Assembly: GCF_016803135.1 (NCBI RefSeq) | Contig: NZ_JAEVFE010000011.1 | Location: 1 to 64,000, forward strand | Source of the DNA: Altererythrobacter sp. C41 | GTDB taxonomy: Bacteria; Pseudomonadota; Alphaproteobacteria; Sphingomonadales; Sphingomonadaceae | Direction of reading: 5' to 3' | DNA: 64,000 nt | In this document: positions 1 to 8,799 of the stretch, in pieces | Layout of the letters: the number at the start of each line of letters is the position of its first letter | Position numbering within the stretch: the first letter of the stretch is position 1 | Notes under the pieces: model-generated | What the model was told of the DNA's origin: nothing | Seen by the model: only the letters and a program-made list of their open reading frames with translations | The model's database searches: none | Position numbers and translations under genes: made by a program

Positions 1-331
1 TCCCGGACCCCAGGGATCGAACCGGGCCCACCGCGGCGGCGGCGGGCAAGCGGATCGTGCGCGGCGAACCTCACGCCGCGGCCCGTCCGCCGGTCGTTCG
101 CAAGCAAACCGCCACCCGCCCGACCCCCGCGCGCACGCCTCCTGGCATGCCGCACCGGCCGCGCGATCCGAGTTTCCAGGCGTCACGCATCCGGGTTCGC
201 CGCCGGAGGATTTCGTGTGGGTGCGGGCTTTCTCCGATTACGCGAGCAGCTTCGCCTCACCTACCCCCTTGGTGGGGACCTCCCGGCCGGCCTTAGCATT
301 CGCCAGCGACCTGTGTCCGGCCCCCCGACCT
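1..331. other. non-coding stretch downstream of motB, no recognised gene
   Basis: No credible gene was found in these 331 bases, which lie beyond the motB stop codon and run to the window edge. Short open frames exist on both strands but lack a ribosome-binding site and any recognisable protein motif. A small C4/G4 hairpin near 268-280 (minus strand) has no T run, so it is not a convincing terminator. The first 30 bases contain a T-arm-like sequence on the minus strand, but no tRNA can be folded around it. Confidence 0.4.
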
Positions 332-1162
332 CTACTCCGTCAGCAGGATCGACATCCGCCGGTTGCGCGGGTCCTGCGGGTTGTCGGCAACCAGCGGTTC
401 GCGGTCGGCCACGCCTTCGATACGGCGGAAGCGGCTCTCGCCAATGCCGCCACGCATCAGCGCCTGGCGCGTGGCTTCGGCGCGGCCGGCGGAGAGCGAC
501 CAGTTGTTCGCCGTCGCGCCGCTCCTCCATGGCAGAGCGTCGGTGTGCCCACGGATCGTCAGATCGCCCGGCTCGGGCCGCACCGCCTCGGCGATTACCT
601 TCATCAGCTTTGCCGCGTCGGGCGTGAGCACGGTCGTGCCGAGCACGAACATCGAGAAATCGGCGTCGTCGACCAGGTCGATCCGCACGCCCTCGATCGT
701 CTCGACCATGCGCACCTGGCGCATCAGGCGGCGCAGGCGCCGGTCGTCGGCGATATCCTCCTGCACGCGCTCGCGCATGCGCTTGACCCGGTCGATGCTT
801 TCCTTCGGTCCGCCCGAAACGTCGCGCGGGACGGTGATCGGCCGGCTGCCGGTCTGCGCCGCGCGGTGCGGATAGCTGTCGGGATCGATCAGCGAAGCCC
901 CGCCGAGCAGTCCGTCGGAGCCGGCGCTCTTCTCCTTCAGCTTGACCAGCGTCGGGGTGAAATAGTCGGCAATCCCCTTGCGCTGCGCCTCGGTGGTCGA
1001 GCCGAGCAGCCACAGCAGCAGGAAGAACGCCATCATCGCGGTCACGAAGTCGGCATAGGCGACTTTCCACGCGCCGCCGTGGTGGCCCGCGTCCTGAACG
1101 ACGGTGACTTTCTTGACGATGATCGGCGGCGGCGGATCGTTGCGCCCTGCCCGCGAAGCCAT
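332..1162 (-). CDS. motB: flagellar stator protein MotB
   Basis: This 276-residue inner-membrane protein anchors the flagellar stator to peptidoglycan and carries the proton-binding residue. The N-terminus has a basic proline-containing stretch followed by one membrane helix beginning YADFVTAMMAFFLLLWLL, which contains the conserved motor aspartate. The C-terminal half is an OmpA-like peptidoglycan-binding domain (IRGHTDALPW near the middle, NRRMSILL at the end). The start was placed at the ATG two bases beyond the motA stop codon. A longer reading exists but would run back into motA. It is the last gene of the minus-strand flg-mot block and is co-transcribed with motA, its obligate partner. 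Confidence 0.95.
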   Translation of the reverse strand: MASRAGRNDPPPPIIVKKVTVVQDAGHHGGAWKVAYADFVTAMMAFFLLLWLLGSTTEAQRKGIADYFTPTLVKLKEKSAGSDGLLGGASLIDPDSYPHRAAQTGSRPITVPRDVSGGPKESIDRVKRMRERVQEDIADDRRLRRLMRQVRMVETIEGVRIDLVDDADFSMFVLGTTVLTPDAAKLMKVIAEAVRPEPGDLTIRGHTDALPWRSGATANNWSLSAGRAEATRQALMRGGIGESRFRRIEGVADREPLVADNPQDPRNRRMSILLTE

Positions 1163-1163
1163 C

Positions 1164-2027
1164 TCACCGCCCCCGCAGGCTGTCGAGCAGCTCCGAAAGG
1201 CCGGGCCGGAACGCATGGCCGAGGCCCGAGCGCGCGCTTTCGACCACCAGCGGCTGCGGATAACCGTTGAGCGAGGCGATGATCACCTGCTTCACCGCAT
1301 GGAAGATCTGCTCGTCCTGATCGATGATCTGCTTGAGCCGCGAGGCGAGCGGGCCGACGACGCCATAGGCGAGGAGCACGCCGAGGAAGGTGCCGACGAG
1401 CGCCGATCCGATCATTCCGCCCAGCACCGCCGGCGGCTGGTCGATCGAGCCCATGGTCTTCACCACGCCGAGCACCGCGGCGACGATGCCGAGTGCCGGC
1501 AGCGCGTCGGCGAGCGACTGCAGCGCGTGCTGCGGCTCGCGCATGTCGTGGAAATGCGTCTTCATCGCATTGTCCATCACGTCCTCCACCGCATGCGTTT
1601 CCAAGGTGCCGGAGGAGACGACGATCAGCGTCAGCGTATCGCAGATCAACGCAGTCAGCGGCTGGTTGGCGAGCAGGTTCGGGTATTCGGCGAAGAGTTC
1701 GGATTCCTGCGGGGTTTCCACATGGCTTTCCAGCGCAACCGGCCCCTCGGTGCGCAGCAGCTTCATCAGCTTGGTGGTGAGCGCGATCGCATCGATGTGG
1801 TCCTGCCGCGAATGACGCGGGCCCTTGAATATCTTCACGAACGAGCGGCCGATCGCCTTCAGCTCGTGCATCGAGTTGCCGGCGATCAGCGCGCCGACCG
1901 CAGCGCCGCCGATGATCATCATCTCGTGCGGCACCGCCTCCATCACGGGGCCGAGCGCGCCGCCGGTGAGGGCGAAGCCGCCGAACACCATGACGAGCAG
2001 GACGACGATACCGATTGCAGCGTACAT
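1164..2027 (-). CDS. motA: flagellar stator protein MotA
   Basis: This 287-residue integral membrane protein forms the proton channel of the stator with MotB and transmits torque to the rotor. The first helix begins immediately (YAAIGIVVLLVMVFGGFALTG). The family-typical LPALGIVAAVLGVVKTMG segment and a following hydrophobic helix lie in the second half, with the charged cytoplasmic loop between. The size matches the MotA family (about 285-295). It ends one base before the motB start, and flgL lies 25 bases upstream, so it probably shares the flg transcript. Confidence 0.95.
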   Translation of the reverse strand: MYAAIGIVVLLVMVFGGFALTGGALGPVMEAVPHEMMIIGGAAVGALIAGNSMHELKAIGRSFVKIFKGPRHSRQDHIDAIALTTKLMKLLRTEGPVALESHVETPQESELFAEYPNLLANQPLTALICDTLTLIVVSSGTLETHAVEDVMDNAMKTHFHDMREPQHALQSLADALPALGIVAAVLGVVKTMGSIDQPPAVLGGMIGSALVGTFLGVLLAYGVVGPLASRLKQIIDQDEQIFHAVKQVIIASLNGYPQPLVVESARSGLGHAFRPGLSELLDSLRGR

Positions 2028-2052
2028 GTCTAGGAAACCCTTGTTCTTTTTA

Positions 2053-2961
2053 TCAGCGCATCATGTCGAACAGCGACAGGCCGGCGAGCCGCACGAAGCT
2101 CGCCTGGCTCGCTTCGAGCACGGTCGTCACTTCCTGCAGCCGCGTCATGGTGACCGCGAGATCGGCCCCGCCGATCGCCTTCTGCTCGTCGGCGACAAGT
2201 TCGGAATTGGCCACCCGGCGCTCGTCCATCACCTCGATCCAGCCGAGCCGCGCACCGACCACCGTCTGCGCGGTGGTGATGCTGTCGAGCCCTGCGGCGA
2301 GCCCGTCGAGCGCCACGCCGGTCGGCCCTGTCGGGTCGCCGCCGCCCTTGAGCGCGGTGGCGAGATCGCCCAGCACTGCGAACAGGTCGGTCGGAACGCC
2401 GCCGGCCTCGAACGTGAACACTTCGGGGCCCGTCAGCGAGGGAACGACCGACTGTCCGTCGCCGAGGTCGACCGCGTCCTTCGCCGCGGTTCCGACATAG
2501 GCGGCCGCCCCGCCGCTCTCCTGATAGGCGGCCCCCGCCGCCTGCCCGCCGAACAGCGCATGCCCGGCGCTGTTGCGGCTGTTCGCGATCTGCAGCACGG
2601 CCTGGCGCAGGCTTTCGACTTCACCGCCGATCGCAGCGCGCTGTTCTGCGCTCAGCGTCTCGGTCGCGGCCTTGGTCGCGAGCTCCTTGGCGCGGATCAC
2701 CAGCGTGGCGAGCGAACCGAGCGCGTCGTCGGTCATCTTGAGGTCGGTCGAGGCGAGGTCGGAACTGCGCTGGTCGATCTGGGCCAGCCGCTCCCCGCGC
2801 GCCAGCGTGCGCAGCCGCGCCGCAGCGACCGGATCGTCGGACGAGCGCGACAGGCGTTCGCCGGTGCCCATCTGCTCCTGCAGCTTCTCGGCCTCGGCGC
2901 GCAGCGTGCCCACCTGACGGGTCGCGCGCTCGTAGAAGGCGGACGTGCTGAGATTGATCAT
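2053..2961 (-). CDS. flgL: flagellar hook-filament junction protein FlgL (HAP3)
   Basis: FlgL is the exported junction protein between the hook-associated protein FlgK and the filament. This 302-residue protein has the flagellin-like N-terminal coiled-coil region (INLSTSAFYERATRQ, then a heptad-rich helix) and ends with the matching C-terminal helix (VLEASQASFVRLAGLSLFDMM). Flagellin and FlgL share these paired terminal helices. Its position directly after flgK with a 7-base gap is the standard order and separates it from a true flagellin. No signal peptide is present, as expected for flagellar type III export. Confidence 0.92.
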   Translation of the reverse strand: MINLSTSAFYERATRQVGTLRAEAEKLQEQMGTGERLSRSSDDPVAAARLRTLARGERLAQIDQRSSDLASTDLKMTDDALGSLATLVIRAKELATKAATETLSAEQRAAIGGEVESLRQAVLQIANSRNSAGHALFGGQAAGAAYQESGGAAAYVGTAAKDAVDLGDGQSVVPSLTGPEVFTFEAGGVPTDLFAVLGDLATALKGGGDPTGPTGVALDGLAAGLDSITTAQTVVGARLGWIEVMDERRVANSELVADEQKAIGGADLAVTMTRLQEVTTVLEASQASFVRLAGLSLFDMMR

Positions 2962-2968
2962 CGCGGCC

Positions 2969-4297
2969 TCACCTCAGTTGCAGCAGGGACTGGAAGATGT
3001 CGCTCGCGACCTGCATCGCGCGGCCCGACGCCTGGAACGCCTGCTGGAAGCGCATCAGGTTGGCGGCTTCGGTATCGAGATCGACGCCGGCCTGCTGCTC
3101 GAGCGAGATCCGCGCCGACGATGCGATCGCGTCGAGCGCATCGCGCGTCACGGTCTTGCCCGCGACGGCGCTCGACACGTCGAACAGCAGCGCATTGGCC
3201 GAGCCGGCGACGCCGCCGCTTTCCAGCGCCTGCCGCAGAGCGGCAAGATTCGACCCGTCGTTGCTGCCCGCGGGCGCACCAGCCGGCGCGGTGGCGATCC
3301 CGCCGCTGTCGGTCATGACGACTTTGATACCGCCAGCGCCGGTGCCGGCGAAGATCGGCTGGCCGGCCGTGCCGTCCAGCCCGACGCCGCTCGCCTGCGC
3401 GGCATTGACCGCGCTCGCGATCCCGTCGGCCAGCGCATCGAGCCGGCCGCGCACCTGCGCCGCCGATTCGAGCGCCAGCGCGGCCCCCGCCAGCGCGCCG
3501 CCGGTGGGCTGCACGGCCGTGCCGCCAACCGCGAAGGAGATCGTGCCGTCGGCCGCGGTTCCCATGGAGAGCTCGGCGAAGTCCCCGCCGCTCACCAGTG
3601 TCGCACCGCCGGTGGTCACGGTGACCGCGCCGTCGGACGCAAAGCTGGTGGTGATGTCGACGATGCCGCTCATCTGCTCGAGCAGCGAATCGCGCTGGTC
3701 GAGCAGGGTCGCGCGGTCGCTGCTGCCCTCGCCCGCGCGCGACAGGCGCAGGTTCACCCGCGCCAGTTCCTGGCCGAGCACGTTCGCCTGTTCGGTCGCG
3801 GCGCTGGCGTTGAAGCGCAGCCCCTCGCCCGCGGCGCCGAGCGAATCGACCGCGATGTTGAACTTGTTCGCCAGCGTGTCGGCACCCGCGAGGACCGCGG
3901 AGCGCAGCGAGGAATTGGTCGGGTCGGAGGCGAGCTGCTGCAGCGCCGCCTCGAACTCGACGATCGAATCGTAGAGGCCCGACTGCTCGATCGCGGACTC
4001 GATGTTCTCCAGTCCGCCGAGTTCGGCATCGGCGCGCGCGAGGTCGCTGCCGGTGCGCCGCACTTCGGCCTGGCGGAACAGGTCGGCGTTGCGGTGAATG
4101 CCCGAAACGCGCGCGCCCGACAGCGAGATGTCGCCGATGCGGAGCTGCCCGCCCGAGGCGGACACTTCCTCCATCCGCACGCTGCGCCGGACGTAGCCGT
4201 CGCTTGAGGCGTTGGCGATGTTCTGCGCCGTCACGTCGAGCGCAGCCCGCGCCGCGCGCGCGCCGCTGGCGGCGATCGAGAGGAGATCGGATGCCAT
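2969..4297 (-). CDS. flgK: flagellar hook-associated protein FlgK (HAP1)
   Basis: FlgK forms the first junction layer on the distal end of the hook. The 442-residue protein begins with the rod/hook-family N-terminal motif (ALDVTAQNIANASSDGYVRR, residues 17-36) and ends with the corresponding C-terminal helix (NLMRFQQAFQASGRAMQVASDIFQSLL). The middle is Ala/Gly/Thr-rich, as in other FlgK surface domains. It is shorter than enterobacterial FlgK (about 550), matching the generally compact proteins of this flagellar block. It lies 3 bases after flgJ. Confidence 0.93.
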   Translation of the reverse strand: MASDLLSIAASGARAARAALDVTAQNIANASSDGYVRRSVRMEEVSASGGQLRIGDISLSGARVSGIHRNADLFRQAEVRRTGSDLARADAELGGLENIESAIEQSGLYDSIVEFEAALQQLASDPTNSSLRSAVLAGADTLANKFNIAVDSLGAAGEGLRFNASAATEQANVLGQELARVNLRLSRAGEGSSDRATLLDQRDSLLEQMSGIVDITTSFASDGAVTVTTGGATLVSGGDFAELSMGTAADGTISFAVGGTAVQPTGGALAGAALALESAAQVRGRLDALADGIASAVNAAQASGVGLDGTAGQPIFAGTGAGGIKVVMTDSGGIATAPAGAPAGSNDGSNLAALRQALESGGVAGSANALLFDVSSAVAGKTVTRDALDAIASSARISLEQQAGVDLDTEAANLMRFQQAFQASGRAMQVASDIFQSLLQLR

Positions 4298-4300
4298 GCG

Positions 4301-4612
4301 TCAGTTCCCCCCCGGCTCGACGAAGCGCGCAAGCTGCGCCTCGATCGTGGTCGCGAGGCCGAGCGCGCCGGTGCTGGCGGCGAGTTCCGCGAAACGCGCG
4401 TCGCGCATCTCGTGGAACGTCTCGTCGCTCTTGCCCCCGAACAGCTCGTCGCCGCCGAAGTCGGTGTTGCGCGCCGCGGCGAGCATCTGACGCACGAAGA
4501 TCGCCTCGAACTGCCGGGCCGCTTCGGCCAGCCGTTCGCGCTCGGAGCCGCCCGGCGCGGTGGCCGATACGATCGTGGGATTGGCGCCGGCCAGAGTGAT
4601 CGGGTCCGTCAT
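4301..4612 (-). CDS. flgJ: FlgJ-type rod-binding protein, single domain
   Basis: This 103-residue protein corresponds to the N-terminal rod-binding/rod-capping domain of FlgJ: ARQFEAIFVRQMLAAAR is followed by a conserved GG/FGGKSDETFHEM segment and a leucine-rich tail. It lacks the muramidase domain of enterobacterial FlgJ, as is usual in alphaproteobacteria. The hole in peptidoglycan must then be cut by another enzyme, probably the lytic transglycosylase encoded at 12443-13306. The start codon overlaps the flgI stop (ATGA), which indicates translational coupling. Confidence 0.9.
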   Translation of the reverse strand: MTDPITLAGANPTIVSATAPGGSERERLAEAARQFEAIFVRQMLAAARNTDFGGDELFGGKSDETFHEMRDARFAELAASTGALGLATTIEAQLARFVEPGGN

Positions 4613-5706
4613 ATCACCACCATCTCGGCCTTGAGCGAGCCGGCCTGCTTGAGCGCCTCGAGGATCGCGACGAGATCGGACGGCGAGAGGCCCAGCATGT
4701 TGAGCCCGTCGACCAGCTCGGCCAGCGAGGCGCCGGGTTCGAGCAGGGCGACGCGATTGCCCTCTTCGTAGACCTCGATGTCGCTGTCCTGCTCGAACGC
4801 GGTCTCGCCGTCGCTGAACGGAGCGGGCTGGACCACGGTCGGGTTCTCGTCGATCCGCACGACCAGGCTGCCGTGGCTGATCGCCGCGGGTGCGAGCCGG
4901 ACCGCGCTGGAGATGACGACGGTGCCGGTGCGGCTGTTGACGATGACTTTCGCCGAAGCTTCGGCCGGATCGATCTCGAGCATGCCGATGTCGGCCATGA
5001 TCCCGGCGCGCGCATTGGCGCCGTAGGGCAGCCGCAGCGCCAGGGTCACGCCGTCCTCGACCACCGCCATGCCAGGATAGCGCGTGTTGATCGCATCGCG
5101 CACCCGCGTGGCGGTGAGGAAGTCGGCCTGGTTGAGATTCCAGCGCAGCACGTCGGCATCCTCGAACCCGGTCGCGACCGCGCGCTCGACGCTCGCTCCG
5201 TCCGGAATGCGGCCTACCGTCGGCACGTTGACCGTCAGCTTCGAGCCGTCGCGGCCCGACACGCCGAGCCCGCCGACCGCGAGGTTGCCCTGCGCCATGG
5301 CGTAGATCTGCCCGTCGGCGCCCTGCAGCGCGGTCAGGATCAGCGATCCGCCGCGCAGCGACTTGGCCTTGCCGATGGTCGACACGGTCACGTCGATCCG
5401 CTGGCCCGGCTTGGAAAAGGCGGGCAGTTCGGCCGTCACGATTACCGCGGCGGCGTTCTTGAGCGCCGGATTGACGCCGGGCGGCAATTGCAGCCCGAAG
5501 CGGTCTGACACGCCGCGCATGGCGTGGGTGACGTAGGCGAAGTTGTCGTCTCCGGTCCCGTCGAGCCCGACGACGATGCCGTAGCCGGTCAACTGGTTCG
5601 AACGGACCGACTGGAACGTGCCGAGATCGCGCACGCGCTCCGCCTGGGCGGGCGCGGCGAGGCCGGCGAGCAGGGCCGCGAGGCCGAGGATCATCGTCCT
5701 GAACAT
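4609..5706 (-). CDS. flgI: flagellar P-ring protein FlgI
   Basis: FlgI forms the periplasmic P ring around the flagellar rod. The 365-residue product starts with a Sec signal peptide (MFRTMILGLAALLAGLAAPAQA) and then the characteristic RVRDLGTFQSVRSNQLTGYG and VGLDGTGDD segments. Its length equals the family standard (about 365-370). It lies between flgH and flgJ in canonical order. Assembly needs the chaperone FlgA, which is encoded divergently at 11156-11644. Confidence 0.97.
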   Translation of the reverse strand: MFRTMILGLAALLAGLAAPAQAERVRDLGTFQSVRSNQLTGYGIVVGLDGTGDDNFAYVTHAMRGVSDRFGLQLPPGVNPALKNAAAVIVTAELPAFSKPGQRIDVTVSTIGKAKSLRGGSLILTALQGADGQIYAMAQGNLAVGGLGVSGRDGSKLTVNVPTVGRIPDGASVERAVATGFEDADVLRWNLNQADFLTATRVRDAINTRYPGMAVVEDGVTLALRLPYGANARAGIMADIGMLEIDPAEASAKVIVNSRTGTVVISSAVRLAPAAISHGSLVVRIDENPTVVQPAPFSDGETAFEQDSDIEVYEEGNRVALLEPGASLAELVDGLNMLGLSPSDLVAILEALKQAGSLKAEMVVI

Positions 5707-5719
5707 GGCAGCCCCTCCC

Positions 5720-6382
5720 CTAGAACGGCGTCACGAGGTTGAAGAACTTCGACAGCCAGCCTTCGCGGCTCGCGCGCTGGACGGCGCCCTTGCCGGCATA
5801 GGTGATCCGCGCATCGGCGATCCGCGGGGATGCGATGCGATTGAGCTGGTCGACGTCGGCCAGGCGAATGATGCCCGAAAGCTGCACCCATTCCTCGCCC
5901 TGGCTGAGCTGCATGACCTTCTCGCCGCGGACGAACGCGGTCCCGTTGGGGCGCACTTCGGCGATGGTCACGGTGATATCCCCCCTGAAGCTGCTCGTCT
6001 GGGAAGCATCCCCCTGCCCATTGAACGACGATTGGCCGCCGGAATTAAGGACGCCCGGATCGAACGAGAACGGACCGGCGCTCGGCGGCGAGAGCGAAAA
6101 GCCCCCGTCGCGCTGGGTGTTCGAGCTGGCCGACTTCGCGGTCTGCGTACGCTCCATCAGCATCACGGTGACGAGGTCGCCCACGCGGCTGGCGCGCTGG
6201 CCGTTGTAGAGCGGCGTGAAACCGCCGGTCGGCTGGAAGATCGCGCCGTTCTCCGGCGCTGCGGCCATCGGCGGCGGCGGCGGGAGTGCGGCGTGGAAGC
6301 CGGCGGTGCGCTCGGCCCCGCAGGCCGCCAGCGCGAACGCCGATCCGGCGACGAGTGCGGTGCGGAAGAAGGTGCGGTTCAT
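5720..6382 (-). CDS. flgH: flagellar L-ring lipoprotein FlgH
   Basis: FlgH is the outer-membrane L-ring lipoprotein. The chosen ATG gives a 220-residue precursor with a lipoprotein signal (MNRTFFRTALVAGSAFALAACG, Cys about residue 21). Longer readings run into flgG and would bury this signal. Family hallmarks include LVTVMLMERTQTAKSAS, GDITVTIAEVRPNGTAFVRGEK, and the C-terminal ISRP-like region (IRLADVDQLNRIASPRIADARITYAGKG). The spacing to flgG is 8 bases. Confidence 0.96.
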   Translation of the reverse strand: MNRTFFRTALVAGSAFALAACGAERTAGFHAALPPPPPMAAAPENGAIFQPTGGFTPLYNGQRASRVGDLVTVMLMERTQTAKSASSNTQRDGGFSLSPPSAGPFSFDPGVLNSGGQSSFNGQGDASQTSSFRGDITVTIAEVRPNGTAFVRGEKVMQLSQGEEWVQLSGIIRLADVDQLNRIASPRIADARITYAGKGAVQRASREGWLSKFFNLVTPF

Positions 6383-6390
6383 GGGACTGC

Positions 6391-7179
6391 TCACAATGTC
6401 TGGTTGGCGTTGCGGAGCATCTCGTCGACGGCGGAGACCATCTTCGAGCTGATCTCGTAGGCACGCTGGCATTCGATCATGTCGACCAGCTCCTCGACGA
6501 TGTTCACGTTCGAGGCTTCGAGCATGCCCTGGCGGATATTGCCGCGGCCCATCTCTCCGCCGGGTGCGAGCTGGACGGCGCCGCTGGCGGCGGTCTCGAC
6601 CAGGAAGTTGTCGCCGATCGCCCGCAGTCCGCCCGGGTTGGCGAAGGCCGCGACCTGAAGCTGGCCGAGCTCGGCCGGTTCGGCGTCTCCGGGCGTGATC
6701 GCAGTGACGATGCCGTCGGGCGAGACTGCGATCGAGGTCGCGCCTTCGGGAATGGTGATCGCCGGCTGGACGATGTAGCCCTGCTGGGTCACGAGCTGCC
6801 CTTCGGCCGAACGGGTGAAGTTGCCCGCTCGGGTATAGCCGAGCTCGCCCCCGGGCATCTCGACCTGGAAGTAGCCGTCGCCGTCGAGCGCGAGGTCGAG
6901 CGCATTGCCCGTGGTGTTGAGCGCGCCCTGCGACACGATCTGACTGGTCGACTGGACGGCGACGCCGGTGCCGAGGTTGAGCCCGGTGGCATAGGCCGTC
7001 TCGCCCGAGGAACGCTGCCCCGCGACCCGCGCGTCCTGATAGGCGAGCGTGGCGAAATTGGCGCGGTCCTTCTTGAACCCGGTGGTGCCGACGTTCGCGA
7101 GGTTGTTGGCGATCACGCGCATGCGCGCGTCCTGCGCCTCGAGCCCGGTACGGGCGACCTGGAGAGCGGAAGTAGGCAT
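6391..7179 (-). CDS. flgG: flagellar distal rod protein FlgG
   Basis: FlgG forms the distal rod. The 262-residue length is that of the FlgG family. The N-terminal motif ALQVARTGLEAQDARMRVIANNLANVGTTGFKK and the C-terminal motif VNIVEELVDMIECQRAYEISSKM are the diagnostic ends of rod/hook proteins. The internal GTGVAVQSTSQIVSQGAL segment and NTTGNALDLALDGDGYFQV are FlgG-like. It follows flgF with a 40-base gap, the largest inside the flgB-flgI block. Confidence 0.97.
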   Translation of the reverse strand: MPTSALQVARTGLEAQDARMRVIANNLANVGTTGFKKDRANFATLAYQDARVAGQRSSGETAYATGLNLGTGVAVQSTSQIVSQGALNTTGNALDLALDGDGYFQVEMPGGELGYTRAGNFTRSAEGQLVTQQGYIVQPAITIPEGATSIAVSPDGIVTAITPGDAEPAELGQLQVAAFANPGGLRAIGDNFLVETAASGAVQLAPGGEMGRGNIRQGMLEASNVNIVEELVDMIECQRAYEISSKMVSAVDEMLRNANQTL

Positions 7180-7219
7180 TGTGCTGTCCCTTTCGTCAGC
7201 GAATTCGTCGGCGAGATCG

Positions 7220-7963
7220 TCAGGTCAGGCGCATGAGCTGCGCGCCGCCCTCGTCGCACTCGCGTGCGGTGGCGATCAGTTTGCTGCGCATGTCGAAGAG
7301 GCGCTGCGCCTGGATCATGTCGACCAGCACCTCGGTAGGCTTCACGTTGGATTGCTCGAGCGCGCCGGTGATCACGGTCGCCTGCGCATCGGCGGGCAGG
7401 ATGCCCCCGCCCTCGACCCGGAACAGGCCGTCGAGCCCCTTGGCGATCGGGCTGCCCTGCCATCCGGCGAGCTTGATCCGCCCGATTTCCATCGGCGGTT
7501 CATCGGGCGGCGCGGCCGGGTCGGTCACGCTGACCACCCCGTCGGGCGCGATCGTCGGGTTGGTGCCGAGCGGCACCGTGATCGGCCCGGCCTCGCCGAG
7601 CACCGGCAGCCCTTCGCCGTTCACGATCACCCCGGTCGGGGAGATCGAGAGATCGCCGCGCCGGGTATAGGCCTCGGTCCCGTCGGCCGCCTGAACCGCC
7701 AGCAGCGCCTCGCCCTCGATGTAGATGTCGAGGCCGTTGCCGGTCCGCGTCATCTCGCCCGCTTCCATCACCGCCCCGCGAACCGCGGCGCGCTGCATGG
7801 CGCGCACGTCGAGAGTCTCGCCGTCGACGGTGACGGGGCGCTGGTCGAGCAGTTCCGCGCGAAAGCCCACCGTGTTGGCGTTCGCCATGTTGCTGGCGAT
7901 CACCCGCTGGCGGTCCATCGAGGCGTTCATGCCCGAGAGGGCGGTGTAGATCAGGCGGTCCAT
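7220..7963 (-). CDS. flgF: flagellar proximal rod protein FlgF
   Basis: FlgF is one of the proximal rod proteins. The 247-residue product has the rod signature RQRVIASNMANANTVGFRAE near the N-terminus and ends with LVDMIQAQRLFDMRSKLIAT. Its identification as FlgF rather than FlgG rests on length, the MDRLIYTALSGM start and its position between flgE and flgG. The gap to flgE is 4 bases. Confidence 0.95.
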   Translation of the reverse strand: MDRLIYTALSGMNASMDRQRVIASNMANANTVGFRAELLDQRPVTVDGETLDVRAMQRAAVRGAVMEAGEMTRTGNGLDIYIEGEALLAVQAADGTEAYTRRGDLSISPTGVIVNGEGLPVLGEAGPITVPLGTNPTIAPDGVVSVTDPAAPPDEPPMEIGRIKLAGWQGSPIAKGLDGLFRVEGGGILPADAQATVITGALEQSNVKPTEVLVDMIQAQRLFDMRSKLIATARECDEGGAQLMRLT

Positions 7964-7967
7964 CGGA

Positions 7968-8780
7968 TCAGGTCCTCAGGTTGATGACCGTCTGCGAGAT
8001 CTGGGTCGCGGTATCGATCGCCTTGGCATTCGCCTGGAAGTTGCGCTGCGCGGTGATCAGGCCGACCAGTTCCTCGGCAATGTCCACGTTGGAGCGCTCG
8101 ACCGCGCCCGAGAGCAGCGAGCCGTACTGGCCGGTGCCGGGCGAGCCGTACTTGGCCTCGCCCGAAAGGCCGGTCGATTCCCAGTTGGACGAGCCGATCT
8201 GCTTGAGGCCGGTCGGAGTGATGAACGAGGCGAGCGCGATGCTGCCGACCGCCTCCACCGAACCGTCGGCATAGGAAGCCGAGACGACCCCGTCCTCGCC
8301 GATCACCACGCCGACGAACTCGGCGCCCGCGGCATTGGTCGCGGCGACCTGCGCGTCGACCGGCGTGTCCGAGGTGACGTTTCCGTCCGCATCGGTCGGG
8401 AAGATCTGCAGGCGGTTGACCCCGCCGTCGGTGATGAAGCCGTTCTCGTCGGTCCCGAAGGCGCCGTTGCGGGTATAGACCGTCTTGCCGCTTTCCGCCG
8501 ATTTCATGGCGAAGAAGCCGTCGCCGGTGATCGCCACGTCGAGCGCGCCGCCGGTCTGCTCGATCGGGCCGAGTGCGAAGTTCTGCGTGATCGCCTCCAG
8601 CGTCGCGCCGATGCCCTTGACCATCCGCGGATTGGTCTGGGCCGATCCGGCGACGATATCGGCGAACTGGGTGCTGCCCTTCTTGAAACCGTTGGTTTCG
8701 ACGTTGGCGATGTTGTGGGCGATGACGCCCAGGTCCGTCTGGGCGTTCTTCATCCCGTTCAGCGAAGTGTAGAAAGACAT
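7968..8780 (-). CDS. flgE: flagellar hook protein FlgE, short form
   Basis: FlgE polymerises into the hook. The chosen ATG gives MSFYTSLNGMKNAQTDLGVIAHNIANVETNGFKKGS, the classic hook/rod N-terminus. The C-terminus (VDIAEELVGLITAQRNFQANAKAIDTATQISQTVINLR) is also typical of FlgE. The protein has only 270 residues, against about 400 for enterobacterial FlgE, so most of the outer D2-type domain must be missing. Order (flgD-flgE-flgF) and terminal motifs make FlgE the best call. A duplicated rod protein cannot be fully excluded. Confidence 0.88.
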   Translation of the reverse strand: MSFYTSLNGMKNAQTDLGVIAHNIANVETNGFKKGSTQFADIVAGSAQTNPRMVKGIGATLEAITQNFALGPIEQTGGALDVAITGDGFFAMKSAESGKTVYTRNGAFGTDENGFITDGGVNRLQIFPTDADGNVTSDTPVDAQVAATNAAGAEFVGVVIGEDGVVSASYADGSVEAVGSIALASFITPTGLKQIGSSNWESTGLSGEAKYGSPGTGQYGSLLSGAVERSNVDIAEELVGLITAQRNFQANAKAIDTATQISQTVINLRT

Positions 8781-8799
8781 GGGTCCGTACTCCTGTGCG

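Noticed and set aside
1-30. T-arm-like sequence on the minus strand (GGTTCGATCCC), possible tRNA or tmRNA 3' part
   Set aside because: The stem has a C-T mismatch, no CCA end follows at the right distance, and no D or anticodon arm can be placed in the adjacent 60 bases. A permuted tmRNA cannot be excluded because the gene would run off the window.
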